Source of the DNA: JAOUEA01 sp963762075
GTDB taxonomy: Bacteria > Actinomycetota > UBA4738 > HRBIN12
Direction: 5' to 3'
Assembly (NCBI GenBank): GCA_963762075.1
Contig: CAVXJC010000004.1
Coordinates: 124,001 to 188,000, forward strand
DNA: 64,000 bases
Shown here: in pieces, positions 8,373 through 18,427 of the stretch
Position numbering within the stretch: position 1 is the first letter of the stretch
Layout of the letters: each line of letters starts with the position of its first letter
Position numbers and translations under genes: made by a program
The notes under the pieces: generated by a model
What the model was told of the DNA's origin: nothing
What the model saw: the letters and a program-made list of their open reading frames with translations, nothing else
Databases searched by the model: none

Positions 8373-9737
8373 ATGACCTCGATCCAGATGCCCCAGCTCG
8401 GCGAGACGATCGTCGAGGGCACGATCTTGAAGTGGCTGAAGTCCGAGGGCGACTCGGTTGAACGCGACGAGCCGCTCTTCGAGATCTCGACCGACAAGGT
8501 CGACACCGAGGTACCCTCGCCGGTCGCCGGAACCGTCACCAAGATCCTCGTGGCCGAAGGCACGACCGTGCCCGTGGGGACCGAGTTGGCAGAGATCGCT
8601 TCGGACTCCGACGCTGCGACCGACGCCGGGAACGCTCCGGCCGACGACGATGCGGCGTCGTCCGGGTCGTCGGCCTCCGAGACGGGTGGTGGGTCGGGCG
8701 GCGGCGCGGCGGACCAGGGAGCGAGCGACGATTCCACCGCACCGACCTCCGTACCTTCGCCTGCAGCTTCCCCCGCCACAGGGACCGCCGGCGTCCCGTT
8801 GCCCGATCGGGGTGAACGGTCGCAGATCTTGTCGCCGTTGGTTCGCAAGCTGGCGCAGGAGCATTCCATCGACCTGTCGACGGTCGCCGGCACCGGTACC
8901 GGCGGACGCATCACCAAGTCCGACGTGATGGCTGTCGTGGCGTCGGGGGGCGGCCAGGCTCGAAGCCCAGCGGCGGCGCAGCCTTCGAGCTCGGGAGCGG
9001 TCTCGCCGCCCTCTGTCGGCACGGCGGCGGCAGAGGGCGAGACCGTCGAGCCGATGTCGCACATCCGCAAGGCGATCGCATCGCACATGCTCGCCTCCGT
9101 GAACGAGACCGCGCGGGCGTGGACGATGGTCGAGGTCGATGTCGAGCAGTTGGTGCGGTTGCGCGCCAGGGCGAAGGACGCGTTCCTCGAAACACACGGC
9201 GTGAAGCTCACCTACCTGCCGTTCGTGGTCCGCGCGACGGTCGACGCGCTGAAGGCCTATCCGCCGGTGAATTCGCGCATCGCGGGTGACGACGTCGTGA
9301 CGCCGCGGGCGGTACACATGGGCATCGCGGTGAGCTACGACGCGGGCCTGATCGTGCCGGTCATCCATGATGCCGACGTCATGAACAGCGTCGGCATCGC
9401 GCGCGCGGTCGCAGACCTCGCCGCCCGTGCCCGGTCGCATCAACTCAAGCCCGACGAGGTGCAGGGCGCGACGTTCACCATCACGAACCCCGGCCCGTAC
9501 GGGTCGCTCTTGAGCCTGCCGATCATCAGCCAGCCGAACGTGGGCATCTTGTCGCTCGACGGCATCCAACGACGGCCGGTGGCCGTCGACGACGACGCGA
9601 TCGCGGTCCGCAGCATGGTCTACGTCTCGATGTCGTGGGACCACCGTCTGATCGACGGCGAGATCGCCACCCGCTTCCTCGGTCGGGTGAAGCAGAACCT
9701 CGAGACCTGGGACTTCGCCGAAGACCTGGGGGTCTGA
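8373..9737 (+). CDS. Lipoamide acyltransferase, E2 component of 2-oxoacid dehydrogenase
   Basis: The 454-residue product has three parts. A single lipoyl domain (1-75) carries Lys42 in the STDKVDTE motif. An Ala/Gly/Ser/Asp-rich linker (about 78-145) leads to the peripheral E1/E3-binding domain (about 150-187, LVRKLAQEHSIDLSTVAGTG). After a second linker comes the catalytic acyltransferase domain, with SWDHRLIDGE near the C terminus providing His424 and Asp428. It moves the acyl group from lipoate to coenzyme A and forms the core of the complex. It is the only E2 in the window, while two E1 pairs are present. A purine-rich GAAGAGGGGA lies before the ATG. Confidence 0.94.
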   Translation: MTSIQMPQLGETIVEGTILKWLKSEGDSVERDEPLFEISTDKVDTEVPSPVAGTVTKILVAEGTTVPVGTELAEIASDSDAATDAGNAPADDDAASSGSSASETGGGSGGGAADQGASDDSTAPTSVPSPAASPATGTAGVPLPDRGERSQILSPLVRKLAQEHSIDLSTVAGTGTGGRITKSDVMAVVASGGGQARSPAAAQPSSSGAVSPPSVGTAAAEGETVEPMSHIRKAIASHMLASVNETARAWTMVEVDVEQLVRLRARAKDAFLETHGVKLTYLPFVVRATVDALKAYPPVNSRIAGDDVVTPRAVHMGIAVSYDAGLIVPVIHDADVMNSVGIARAVADLAARARSHQLKPDEVQGATFTITNPGPYGSLLSLPIISQPNVGILSLDGIQRRPVAVDDDAIAVRSMVYVSMSWDHRLIDGEIATRFLGRVKQNLETWDFAEDLGV

Positions 9738-9745
9738 CCCGACAC

Positions 9746-10447
9746 ATGGCCCGCACGACGTGGCTGTTCGAGCCACCTGGGCTCGTGCCCTACGACGGGG
9801 CGAACGATGCGATGCACTCGCTCGCCGAACGCCGCCTCGGCGAACGTGCGCCCGATTCGGTGATCCTGCTCGAACATCCCCCCGTATTCACCGCCGGCCG
9901 TCGTTCCAAGCCCGAGCATCTGATATGGACCGAGCGAGAGGCACGAGCGCACGGCGCCGCTGTGCGACACATCGACCGTGGCGGCTCGTTCACGTTCCAT
10001 GGGCCCGGACAGCTCGTGGGCTATCCCATCCTGCATGTGGGTGAGCGTCCCGATGCCGCCCGGTACCTGCGTGGGCTCGAGGAAGCCGTCATCCGCTGCG
10101 GCGCCGATCTCGATGTGGAGCTGCATCGGCGCGATGACGTGCAGACCGGCGTGTTCGCGGGCGACGACAAGGTCTGCGCGATCGGCGTGCGGCTGATGCG
10201 GGCGAGGGTGACGCTGCACGGCTTCGCCATCAACTGCCACACCGACCTCTCGTGGTTCGGAGGCATCGTCGCATGCGGACTTCCCCACAACGGCGTGACC
10301 TCGATGAGCAGACTGCTCGGTCGGCGGGTGGGCGTCGACGAAGTGCGACCGGCTGTGCGCCGGCATCTGGCCGAGATCTTCGACCTCGAATTCGAGCCCG
10401 CCCCGGCTGAGGAGATGGTCGTCTTCGCCGACTCGGTTCCGGCCTGA
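9746..10447 (+). CDS. lipB: Octanoyltransferase (lipoate biosynthesis)
   Basis: The 233-residue product starts at ATG 9746, eight bases after the E2 stop. It has the LipB signature RGGSFTFHGPGQLVGYPI (residues 74-91), the Lys of KVCAIGVRL and the catalytic Cys within IVACGLPHNGVTSM. LipB transfers octanoyl from acyl carrier protein to lipoyl domains; LipA, encoded at 18428, then inserts sulfur. Its position at the end of the lpd-E1-E2 operon fits: it lipoylates the E2 made just upstream and the H protein. It converges with a methyltransferase gene across 15 bases. Confidence 0.95.
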   Translation: MARTTWLFEPPGLVPYDGANDAMHSLAERRLGERAPDSVILLEHPPVFTAGRRSKPEHLIWTEREARAHGAAVRHIDRGGSFTFHGPGQLVGYPILHVGERPDAARYLRGLEEAVIRCGADLDVELHRRDDVQTGVFAGDDKVCAIGVRLMRARVTLHGFAINCHTDLSWFGGIVACGLPHNGVTSMSRLLGRRVGVDEVRPAVRRHLAEIFDLEFEPAPAEEMVVFADSVPA

Positions 10448-10462
10448 CCCTCCTGTCGGCGT

Positions 10463-11209
10463 TCAGCCCCTGTCAGCGATCAGGGCGTAGCGCAGGTGGT
10501 GCTCGAGCCAGCCGAGCGGCCAGGGCTCGTGCATCCTTGCGGCCCATTCCACATCGCGCAGACGTTGGATCCGCGCGCCCGCCCACCCGGCCTCATGCAC
10601 GGCGTCGACGAGCGGCGTGGGTGAGGGCATGCGCGCGAACGGCAGCGCCTCGAGCACCTCGTCGGGATAGGCGGCATGGTGGTGGTCGGCTACCCCCATG
10701 ACCCGGCGCACGGCGCCCGCGGCCGCGTGCCTCGCCCGATCGGTCAGAGCGCTCGAGCCCCAGACGCCCTCGAAGCTCACGAGCCGCCCACCGGGAACGG
10801 ACACATCGCGCCAGGCCCTGAGTGCGCCCACCGGATCGGGCATCGTCCAGAGCACGTGACGCTCCATGACCGCATCGAACGGTCCCGCCGGAGGCGCCAT
10901 GGCTGACCCCACCTCGAACGTGAGCTCCAAGCCCCGGGCCTCGGCCTTCTCCTGGGCCTTCGAGAGCATGCCTTCGGACAGATCGAGCGATGTCACGTGG
11001 TACCCCAGCTCGGCCGCGAGCAGGCTGAGCGACCCCGTGCCCGCACCGGCATCCAGCACCCTTGCCGGAGGTTCGGGGAGCGCACGGCGAAGCGCCGCCC
11101 GCCACGCAGCGGCTTCGAGGGGGTCGGACGCCGAATGCGACGCCGATCGGTCGTACGTCGCGGCGTCACGGTCCCAGAACTCCCGGATGCGTTCGTGCAC
11201 GTCGGTCAT
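10463..11209 (-). CDS. Class I SAM-dependent methyltransferase
   Basis: The 248-residue product starts at ATG 11209, 14 bases after the stop of the thioredoxin-like gene on the same strand. It has motif I VLDAGAGTGSLSLLA (about 46-60), an acidic loop at the end of strand 2 (VTSLDLSEGM) and a VMERHVLWTMPDP segment typical of UbiE/type-11 methyltransferases. The substrate cannot be read from sequence. The open frame continues upstream inside the thioredoxin gene, but those codons are antisense-like and without homology. Short spacing suggests cotranscription with the thioredoxin-like gene. Confidence 0.85.
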   Translation of the reverse strand: MTDVHERIREFWDRDAATYDRSASHSASDPLEAAAWRAALRRALPEPPARVLDAGAGTGSLSLLAAELGYHVTSLDLSEGMLSKAQEKAEARGLELTFEVGSAMAPPAGPFDAVMERHVLWTMPDPVGALRAWRDVSVPGGRLVSFEGVWGSSALTDRARHAAAGAVRRVMGVADHHHAAYPDEVLEALPFARMPSPTPLVDAVHEAGWAGARIQRLRDVEWAARMHEPWPLGWLEHHLRYALIADRG

Positions 11210-11223
11210 GACGCGGTCCCCGT

Positions 11224-12087
11224 TCAGAAGAGGCGGGCGGCGAGCTTCGGTCTGAACTCCGCCACGAGCGGATCGTCGCCGAGCGTCGCGAAGACATCGA
11301 CCATCGACTCGCGCGCCCCGGCGGGGTCGTCGTCGAACGCTGCGAGCAGCCCGTCGAGCGCCTCGCGCCAACGGCGCGCGGCGGCCGCTTTGCGGGCCTG
11401 GGTGAGCGCCCCGTCGCCTTCGAGCGAAGCCCACCCCGAAACCCGCACGGCCGACATGACGAGCTCGGCCTCAGGGTCGGGAAGCAGGGGCTGCACGAGC
11501 GCTGAGGCCTCGCCGACCTCGTCACGCGCCACCAGGATCCGCGCGAGGCCGATCGCGGCTTCCTTGTTCTCGGGATCCTTGTCGAGGACCTCGCGGAACC
11601 CGGCCTCGGCCGAGGCGACATCACCGGTTGCCTCGACCGCGAGAGCCTCTTCGACCTCGACCTGCGCCTCGGTGGGCAGGATCTCGTCGATGAACCGGTT
11701 CACCTCTTCCTCGGGATAGGCCCCGATGAACATGTTGACCGGCTGTCCGCCGCTGAAGGCGACGACCGTGGGGATGCCCTGGCTCTGCACGGCCTGCAGA
11801 AGGGCGTTACCGACCGCGTTCGCATCGACGTCGAGCTTTGCCAGCAGGAACGCTCCACCCCGCTCCGACGCGACCTTCTCCAGTGTCGGGCCGAGGGTGC
11901 GACAGGGGGCGCACCACGATGCCCACATGTCGACGACCACCGGGCGTTGCATCGACCCTTGGATGACCACCTGCTCGAAATCAGCATCGGTGACATCGAC
12001 CACGTGCGTTGCACCGGCATCGACGCTCTGTACGCCGGCCGGTTCCTCGGGGGCCTTCGGGCGACCCATGCCACTCATGTCGACCAT
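11224..12087 (-). CDS. Thioredoxin-like co-chaperone with TPR region (YbbN/CnoX type)
   Basis: From ATG 12087 the product has 287 residues; a further start lies at 12105. Residues about 27-140 form a thioredoxin domain with an intact WCAPC active site (Cys59, Cys62) and the cis-Pro in GIPTVVAF. The C-terminal half is Ala/Glu/Leu-rich with tetratricopeptide-like helices (AEAGFREVLDKDPENKEAAIGLARIL) and ends in a repeat-like FDDDPAGARESM...LGDDPLV. This architecture is that of YbbN/CnoX, a holdase that passes clients to DnaK or GroEL; many homologues lack the CxxC, whereas this one keeps it, so it may also be redox active. It leads a two-gene operon with the methyltransferase. Confidence 0.85.
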   Translation of the reverse strand: MVDMSGMGRPKAPEEPAGVQSVDAGATHVVDVTDADFEQVVIQGSMQRPVVVDMWASWCAPCRTLGPTLEKVASERGGAFLLAKLDVDANAVGNALLQAVQSQGIPTVVAFSGGQPVNMFIGAYPEEEVNRFIDEILPTEAQVEVEEALAVEATGDVASAEAGFREVLDKDPENKEAAIGLARILVARDEVGEASALVQPLLPDPEAELVMSAVRVSGWASLEGDGALTQARKAAAARRWREALDGLLAAFDDDPAGARESMVDVFATLGDDPLVAEFRPKLAARLF

Positions 12088-12240
12088 CGTGTTCCAGCCT
12101 CTCACACGGTCACAGGAGCGATGGCTGCCGGCCCGGCCGCCGAGCGATCAACAGACCACGGGGAGGTATCGGCCGCGCCCAGGCTTCGGGAGCGGCCGGG
12201 TGTATGCTCGCCGAACCGATGCGATGGAGCTCGAACTAGG

Positions 12241-13267
12241 TTGTCCACGCGTGTCGCGTCCACCCCGCATGGGGCGCTCGGACTCTCCGACGACGACCTT
12301 CGTGCGATGTATCGCGTGGTGCTCACTGCCCGCCTCCTGGACGAGGCGGCACTGCGTCAGAACCGCATGGGCCGGGCCGCGTTCGTCGTGCCCGCCGAGG
12401 GGCACGAGGCTTGCCAGGTCGGCACGGCGTGGGCGATGCGAAAAGGCGTCGATGTCTGGCTTCCCTATTACCGCGACGGGGCGCTGGTGCTGGCCGCGGG
12501 CATGACACCGTACGAGGTCTTCCTGGGCATCTTCGCCAAGGCCGACGACCCCGCGAGCGGCGGACGTCAGATGCCGTCGCACTGGGGCCACGCGGAGCTC
12601 GGCATCATCACGGGCTCGTCACCGATAGCGACGCAGGTGCCGCACGCCGCAGGCATCGCTTACGCGATCAAGTACCGGAACGAGGACGCGGTCGTGGGCT
12701 GTTGGTTCGGAGACGGCGCCACGAGCGAGGGCGACTGGCACGAGGGCCTCAACTTCGCGGGCATCCACAAGCTTCCCGTGATCTTCGTCTGCGAGAACAA
12801 CCACTACGCGATCAGCGTGCCTCAGTCCAAACAGATGGCGATGGAGCATGTGGCGGACCGGGCAGCCGGGTACGGCTTCCCGGGGGTGGTGGTCGACGGC
12901 AACGACGTGCTCGCGTGCTACGAGGCGATGAAAGGAGCGCACGAGCGCGCACGGGCGGGCGAGGGTCCGACCCTGATCGAATGCAAGACCTACCGGTTCC
13001 TCGGACACACGTGCGACGACGACGACAAGACCTATAGGATCACGCGACGAGGTGGAACAGGCTCGTCGGCACGATCCAGTGCACGTGCTCGGCAGTACCT
13101 GCGCGAACAGGGGATGCTCGACGAGGCGGCCGCTGAGGAGCTCCGAGCGTCGGTCAAGGACGAGATCGACGAGGCGCTCGCTGCCGCATGGGACGCTGCC
13201 GGACCCGGACCCGGCGTCGGCGATGCGTCACGTCTTCGCCGAGCCGGCCGGCGGAGGCGGCGTCTGA
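12241..13267 (+). CDS. Second 2-oxoacid dehydrogenase E1 alpha subunit, frameshifted (branched-chain type)
   Basis: This is a second E1 alpha, with YRDGALVLAAGMTPYE, GRQMPSHWGH, the thiamine diphosphate motif GDGATSEGDWHEGLN and ENNHYAISVPQSKQ; the QMPSHW and YRDGA stretches recall branched-chain oxoacid enzymes. The reading frame is broken three times near the end. An extra base near 13039 and a missing one near 13090 put about 17 codons out of frame: the neighbouring frame reads SRDEVEQARRHDPVHVL, as homologues do. A third shift near 13194 hides the natural tail, DPDPASAMRHVFAEP and a TGA at 13265-13267. As read, the frame runs straight into E1 beta. No ATG is in frame at the 5' end; TTG 12241 is the best guess. 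Confidence 0.75.
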
Positions 13268-14256
13268 TGACGAAGAAGAACGTCGTCACCGCGATCCGTG
13301 ACGCTCTACACGACGAGATGGCGAACGATGATCGCATCGTCCTGCTCGGCGAAGACGTGGGCAACCGCGGTGGCGTGTTCCGGATCAGCGTCGGCTGGAT
13401 GGCGGAGTTCGGCGAGCAGCGCGTCATCGACACGCCGCTCGCGGAATCGGGGATCGTCGGCGTCGCGATCGGTATGGCGATGCATGGGATGTTGCCCGTC
13501 GCCGAGATCCAATTCGCCGACTTCATCCACCCTGCCTTCGACCAGATCGTGTCCGAGGCCGCACGCATCCGGTATCGCTCGAACGGGGCGTTCGGCTGCC
13601 CGCTCGTCATCAGGGCGCCCTGCGGTGGTGGGATCCACGGCGCGCTCTACCACTCGCAATCGATCGAGGCCTTCTATGCACACGTGCCCGGCATCAAGGT
13701 CGTGATGCCGTCGACGCCCGCCGACGCCGCCGGCCTGCTTCGCTCGGCCATCGCCGACCCCGACCCGGTGTTGTTCCTCGAGCACAAGAAGACCTACCGT
13801 GCGATCACGGGCGAGGTTCCCGACGATCTCCATCTCGTGCCGATCGGATCGGCCGACGTCAAGCGCGAAGGCACCGACCTCACCTGCGTGAGTTACGGGT
13901 ACGCGTTGCACACATGCCTCGACGCTGCCTCGCGACTGCAGGACGACGAAGGCATCTCCGTCGAAGTGGTCGACGTGCGATCGCTCGCACCACTCGACAC
14001 CGCCACCATCCTCGGATCGGTCAGACGCACATCGAAGGCCATGGTGGTCTACGAGGACAATCGCACCTACGGCGCGGGCGCCGAGATCGTCGCGACGATC
14101 GCCGAGCAAGCGATGTTCGATCTCGACGCACCCGTCGTGCGGATCGGCGGGCCCGACATCCCCGCGATGCCGTTCGCGACCCCCCTCGAGCACCTCTACA
14201 TGGAACCGGAACCCGACCAGGTATATCGGCGCATGCTCGAGCTGGCACACGCCTGA
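13267..14256 (+). CDS. Second 2-oxoacid dehydrogenase E1 beta subunit
   Basis: The 329-residue product is complete, with IVLLGEDVGNRGGVFRIS, VIDTPLAESGIVGVAIGMA, IQFADFIHPAFDQIV, VVDVRSLAPLDTATIL and YGAGAEIVATIAEQA. It pairs with the E1 alpha just upstream: the ATG at 13267 overlaps the alpha TGA, showing translational coupling in the undisturbed gene. No E2 or E3 gene follows, so this E1 probably uses the E2 and E3 of the first cluster or of genes elsewhere. Compared with the beta subunit at 7298 it is shorter and lacks the N-terminal extension. Confidence 0.9.
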   Translation: MTKKNVVTAIRDALHDEMANDDRIVLLGEDVGNRGGVFRISVGWMAEFGEQRVIDTPLAESGIVGVAIGMAMHGMLPVAEIQFADFIHPAFDQIVSEAARIRYRSNGAFGCPLVIRAPCGGGIHGALYHSQSIEAFYAHVPGIKVVMPSTPADAAGLLRSAIADPDPVLFLEHKKTYRAITGEVPDDLHLVPIGSADVKREGTDLTCVSYGYALHTCLDAASRLQDDEGISVEVVDVRSLAPLDTATILGSVRRTSKAMVVYEDNRTYGAGAEIVATIAEQAMFDLDAPVVRIGGPDIPAMPFATPLEHLYMEPEPDQVYRRMLELAHA

Positions 14257-14366
14257 CCGAGCGCGCGGCTCCCGGTCGCCGGTTCAGGCTTCGCTCGGAC
14301 ACGTCGATAACCGCACCGACGGTGCGATTCCGACGTGAGACATCCGGGCCCGATCGCGAGCGGTCG

Positions 14367-17253
14367 ATGAGCCGGTCCGACCTCCTGGTCGTGCTGGGTG
14401 CCGCCGTGCTGCTCACGGTGGGAACGGCAACCGGAGCGTTCGAACTCATGCACCAGGCCCTCGCGGAGAGGTCTGGCCTGGTCGGTTCCGCCGATGGGAT
14501 CCTGCTCGTCGTTGCCCTGGCAGGCGCGACGATCGCGCTGCTGCAGCGCAGGCGCGGTCGCTCCGATCGGCGCCGACGCATGGAAACCGAGTCGAAGTAC
14601 CAGGCGATGATCGAGCATGTGCCGGCCGTGACCTACGACTGGAGGCCCGTCCGCGGATCGGACACCTGGGCGACGGCCTACATCAGCCCGCAGATCGAGC
14701 GGCTCCTGGGATTCACCCCGGAACATTGGCTCCAGGACCCCGAGCTGTGGAGCCGCCAGGTGCACCCAGACGACATCGCCGATGTGATGTCGGCGTGGAA
14801 CGAGGCGGTCGAGCGAGGCGAGCGGTTCACAGCCGAGTACCGCATCCGCACCGGCGCAGGCGAGCAGGTGTGGGTTCGAGACGAGGCCACACCTGTCGGT
14901 GACGACGGACTCAACCGGTATCACGGAGTGATGTTCGACATCTCGCATCGCAAGGAGGCCGAGCAACAGCTTCATTCGACACAGGAACGCTACCGACTGC
15001 TCGTGGAGCAGCTTCCTTCGGTCGTCTACATCGACGCCGTCGACGAGATCGCGACCGCGAGATACGTGAGTCCGCAGTACGAGCAATTGACCGGGTACAC
15101 CCCGGCCGAACGCCTGAGCGATCCCGGATTGTGGATGCGCATCGTCCACCCCGACGACCAGGAACGCGTGATGGCGGAGTCGAACCGCACGAACGAAACC
15201 GAGGAGGACTACGACATCGACCATCGGATCGTCCGCAAGGACGGCCGGATCATCTGGGTACACGACCACGCCGTCTTCGTTCGCTCACCAGATCGCGAGC
15301 AAACGTGGCAGGGCGTACTGACCGACATCACGGATCGCAAGCATGCCGAGGAGGCGCTGCGCACCCGCGACAGCATCCTCGAGGCGGCGGGCTACGCTGC
15401 CGAACGATTCCTTCGAGCACCTTCTTGGCGTGACTGCATCGACGACGTCCTTCACCGACTCTCGCTCGCCTCTTCGGCGACCCGTGCAGGAGTCTTCGAG
15501 AACTCCGACATCGGGTCGAACCTGGTGGTGAGCGCTCAGGCACGCGTGGGTGGCCGATGGCGCGCCCGCGTCACTCGATCTCCCGGGGGCGCCGCCCACC
15601 CCCTACGGCAGAGGGTATGCACGGTGGGTCGAGGTGCTGAGCGAAGGTGACGTGATCCATGGTCCGATCTCCGAGCTGCCGCTCGAGGAGCGCGCCGTCC
15701 TCGAACAGGCCGGCATCCGCTCCTCGATGATCGTGCCCGTGATCGTGGACGATCGCTGGTGGGGCTACATCGGTATCGATGATTGCAGCGATGATCGGAC
15801 GTGGCACGCTGCGGAGATCGACGCCGTCCGTGTGGTTGCGAGCACGCTCGGCTCGGCGATCGAACGAGAGCATCGGGCACGTCGTCTCACCGAGGCCGAG
15901 GAGCGCTACCGAGCCATCGTCGAGCATGTGCCCGCAGCGATATACCTCGACCGGGCCGATTCCTCCATGCGTTCGATCTACATGAGCCCGCAGATCGAGA
16001 TGATCGCCGGGATCACGCCGCAAGAATGGATCGAAGACCCGGAACTCTGGCTGACGGTCATCGTCCCCGAAGACCGGGCGGAGATGAGAAGCACGTACCT
16101 CGATGCCGTCAAGGAACGTCGTCCTTGGCAGGCCGAGTACCGCGTGAACACTCGGGACGGCCGCACCATCTGGGTGCATGACGAGACCACGTTCATCACC
16201 GACGCCGACGGAGAGCCGTTGTTCCTTCAGGGCGTGATGATGGACATCACCGAGCGCAAGCTCGCCGATGAAGCCCTGCGCGACTCAGCGCGCCACGAGC
16301 GTGAAGTCGCTGAGCGACTCCGTGCGCTCGACGACATGAAGAATACGTTCCTCGCGGCAGTGTCGCACGAGCTACGCAGTCCGCTCACGTCGATCCTCGG
16401 CTTGTCGCTCACGCTCGAGCGCGGCCCCGACCTGTCGGTCGGCGACCGTCAGGATCTGCTCGAACGTCTGGCGTTCAACGCCCGCAAGCTCGATCGGCTC
16501 CTGAAAGATCTGCTCGACATCGACCGCCTCAACCGCGGCATCGTGGAGCCGCTATACCGGACCGTCGATGTCGGCTCCCTTACACGCGGCACAGTCGAAA
16601 GCCTGGATACCCTCGGTGGCCGAACCGTCGAGATCGATGTTCAGCCTCTCGTGTTGACGATCGATCCGCCCAAGCTCGAGCGCATCGTCGAGAACCTCGT
16701 GACCAATGCCGCCCGGCACACTCCGACGACGAGCCGGATCTGGGTCACGCTCGAGGGCTCCGAAGGTGGCGCATTGTTGAGCGTGGAGGACGATGGCCCC
16801 GGCGTGCCTGCAGAGCTTCGCGACGCGATCTTCGAGCCGTTCCGCCAAGGGCCCACGGCGTCTCCCCACTCCCCCGGGACCGGCGTCGGGCTCTCGCTGG
16901 TGGCGAAGTTCGCGGAGCTGCACGGCGGCAGAGCGTGGGTCGACGATCGACCAGGTGGGGGCGCCGCATTCAGGGTATTCCTGCCATCTGCGCCCGCGAC
17001 AGGTTCTGACCCAACGACCCGACAGCGAAGCACTTGCGTCCGTCTCGGCCGACGTGGTCTGAACCGGCCATCCTACTCCTCGACCGCATCGTCCGCGTCG
17101 TTCCTGTGGCGCCGGGCGACCAGTCGCATCCGGACGGCCGCGAGCAGAGAACCACCCGAGCGGACCCTCGCGATCCGGCGCTGTTCGTCGAGCTCCTGCC
17201 TGGCTTCCTCGGGGTCGACCTCACGGGTGAGATCCGCTTCGACGACGTCGTGA
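14367..17253 (+). CDS. Membrane PAS/GAF sensor histidine kinase, frameshifted
   Basis: The first part (14367 to about 15545) has two transmembrane helices at residues 5-25 and 45-62 and then two PAS/PAC units (YISPQIERLLGFTPEHW, YVSPQYEQLTGYTPAER). A GAF domain follows, broken by one extra base near 15545; the other frame resumes within it (GPISELPLEERAVLEQAGIRSSMIVPV). A third PAS/PAC (YMSPQIEMIAGITPQEW), a HisKA domain with AAVSHELRSPLTS and a HATPase domain (ENLVTNAARH, DDGPGVP, GTGVGLSLV) complete it. Homology ends near 16990, but the frame stays open to 17253, antisense to the next gene, so the true stop may also be lost. No response regulator is adjacent. Confidence 0.8.
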
Positions 17254-18371
17254 CGGTCGAGCGCGCTGGACACCACGGCCTGCACGATGGCGGCGACGGG
17301 AAGTGCGATGAACGCCCCCAACACACCCGCGGTGCTCGCGCCGGCGATCGCGCAACCGAACGCAACGGCAGCGTGCAGCTCCATCGTCCTGGCGGTGATG
17401 CGTGGGCTCAGGAAGTAGTTCTCGACCTGTTGATACCCGAAGAAGAACACGAAGAGAACCAGCGCGCGCACCGGACTCTCGACCACCGTGACCAGCAGCG
17501 GCAGCGACATCGCGATGTAGGTGCCGACGGTCGGGATGAACTGTGATACGAGCCCCATCCACATCGACAGGGGTACGGCGTATGGAACGTTGAGGACCGT
17601 GAGCACGACGAACGTGGTCAGACCCGAGATGAGGGCCAGCAGCAACCTCGAGTAGAGGTAGGCGCCCGTCTTCTCGATCGCCACTTCCCAGACCCAGAGA
17701 ACGCGATGTTGGCGAGCCGGGGGCAGCACCGCGAGCACCGCCCGGCGGAACCGCGGCCCATCGGCCGTGAAGTAGAACGTGAACAACCCGACGGTGAGCA
17801 GCATGAAGATCGCGCCGAGGAACGACGACGCGAAACCGTAGACGTTGCCGGCGATGTTCGTCGCGAAACCGGCCAGGTTGGAGTCGGCGTTGTTGAGCTG
17901 TTGCTCGAGGGTGGCTTGAGAGATCTCGACGTTGAACCATCGCTCGGTGTAGACGCTCACGGTGGTCAAGATCTCGGGCGCCCCCTCGATGAGCGCTCGG
18001 AGCTGCTCGATCACCAGCGGGATCATCGAGGCGACCATCACGACCGAGAGGACCACGGCAGCAAACAATATGGCGCCCGTCGCGATGCCTCGGCGCCAAC
18101 CGCGTTTCGCGAGCCACTCGACTGCCGGTTCGAGCGCGAACGAGGCGAAGAGCGCCACCAGCACCCACGTGAGCAGGCTCGACAGCTGACGGAGCACCGA
18201 CAACGCGGTCGTCGCGACCAGCCACATGAGGAAGATGAGCGCGAGCAAGGACGCGATCCATCTCCAGGAGGGTGGATGGATGACCACCGGGATGGGTCGG
18301 CGCTCTTCGGCCGGCGAGGTTCGAGCCTGCGTCGGCGTCGGTTCCGGCATCGTGTCGCGGTCTTGGCTCAT
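17073..18371 (-). CDS. AI-2E family (PerM-type) membrane transporter
   Basis: The 432-residue product has the family pattern: paired helices at the N terminus (WIASLLALIFLMWLVATTAL), a long amphipathic stretch, a central helix (FLGAIFMLLTVGLFTFYF) and a C-terminal helical block with LVSQFIPTVGTYIAMSLPLL and GYQQVENYFLSPRITAR, the best-conserved segment. Proteins of this family include AI-2 exporter TqsA and Na+/H+ antiporters, so the substrate is open. About 70 charged residues form a cytoplasmic tail. GGGAGGCGACG precedes the ATG. The 3' end overlaps the readthrough tail of the PAS kinase on the other strand. Confidence 0.85.
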   Translation of the reverse strand: MSQDRDTMPEPTPTQARTSPAEERRPIPVVIHPPSWRWIASLLALIFLMWLVATTALSVLRQLSSLLTWVLVALFASFALEPAVEWLAKRGWRRGIATGAILFAAVVLSVVMVASMIPLVIEQLRALIEGAPEILTTVSVYTERWFNVEISQATLEQQLNNADSNLAGFATNIAGNVYGFASSFLGAIFMLLTVGLFTFYFTADGPRFRRAVLAVLPPARQHRVLWVWEVAIEKTGAYLYSRLLLALISGLTTFVVLTVLNVPYAVPLSMWMGLVSQFIPTVGTYIAMSLPLLVTVVESPVRALVLFVFFFGYQQVENYFLSPRITARTMELHAAVAFGCAIAGASTAGVLGAFIALPVAAIVQAVVSSALDRHDVVEADLTREVDPEEARQELDEQRRIARVRSGGSLLAAVRMRLVARRHRNDADDAVEE

Positions 18372-18413
18372 CGTCGCCTCCCGGTCGGGCCGAGGATACC
18401 CGTCGTTGAGGGC

Positions 18414-18419
18414 TACACT
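18414..18419 (+). promoter_or_regulatory. -10 box (TACACT) of lipA, leaderless-type
   Basis: TACACT lies 8 bases before the lipA ATG at 18428, so the transcript should begin at or next to the start codon. No ribosome binding site is present. Confidence 0.5.
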
Positions 18420-18427
18420 CGAACGAC

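Noticed and set aside
12241..14256. A natural fusion of E1 alpha and E1 beta.
   Set aside because: The alternate frames contain the expected E1 alpha segments and its natural stop overlapping the E1 beta start. Three one-base shifts explain the fused frame.
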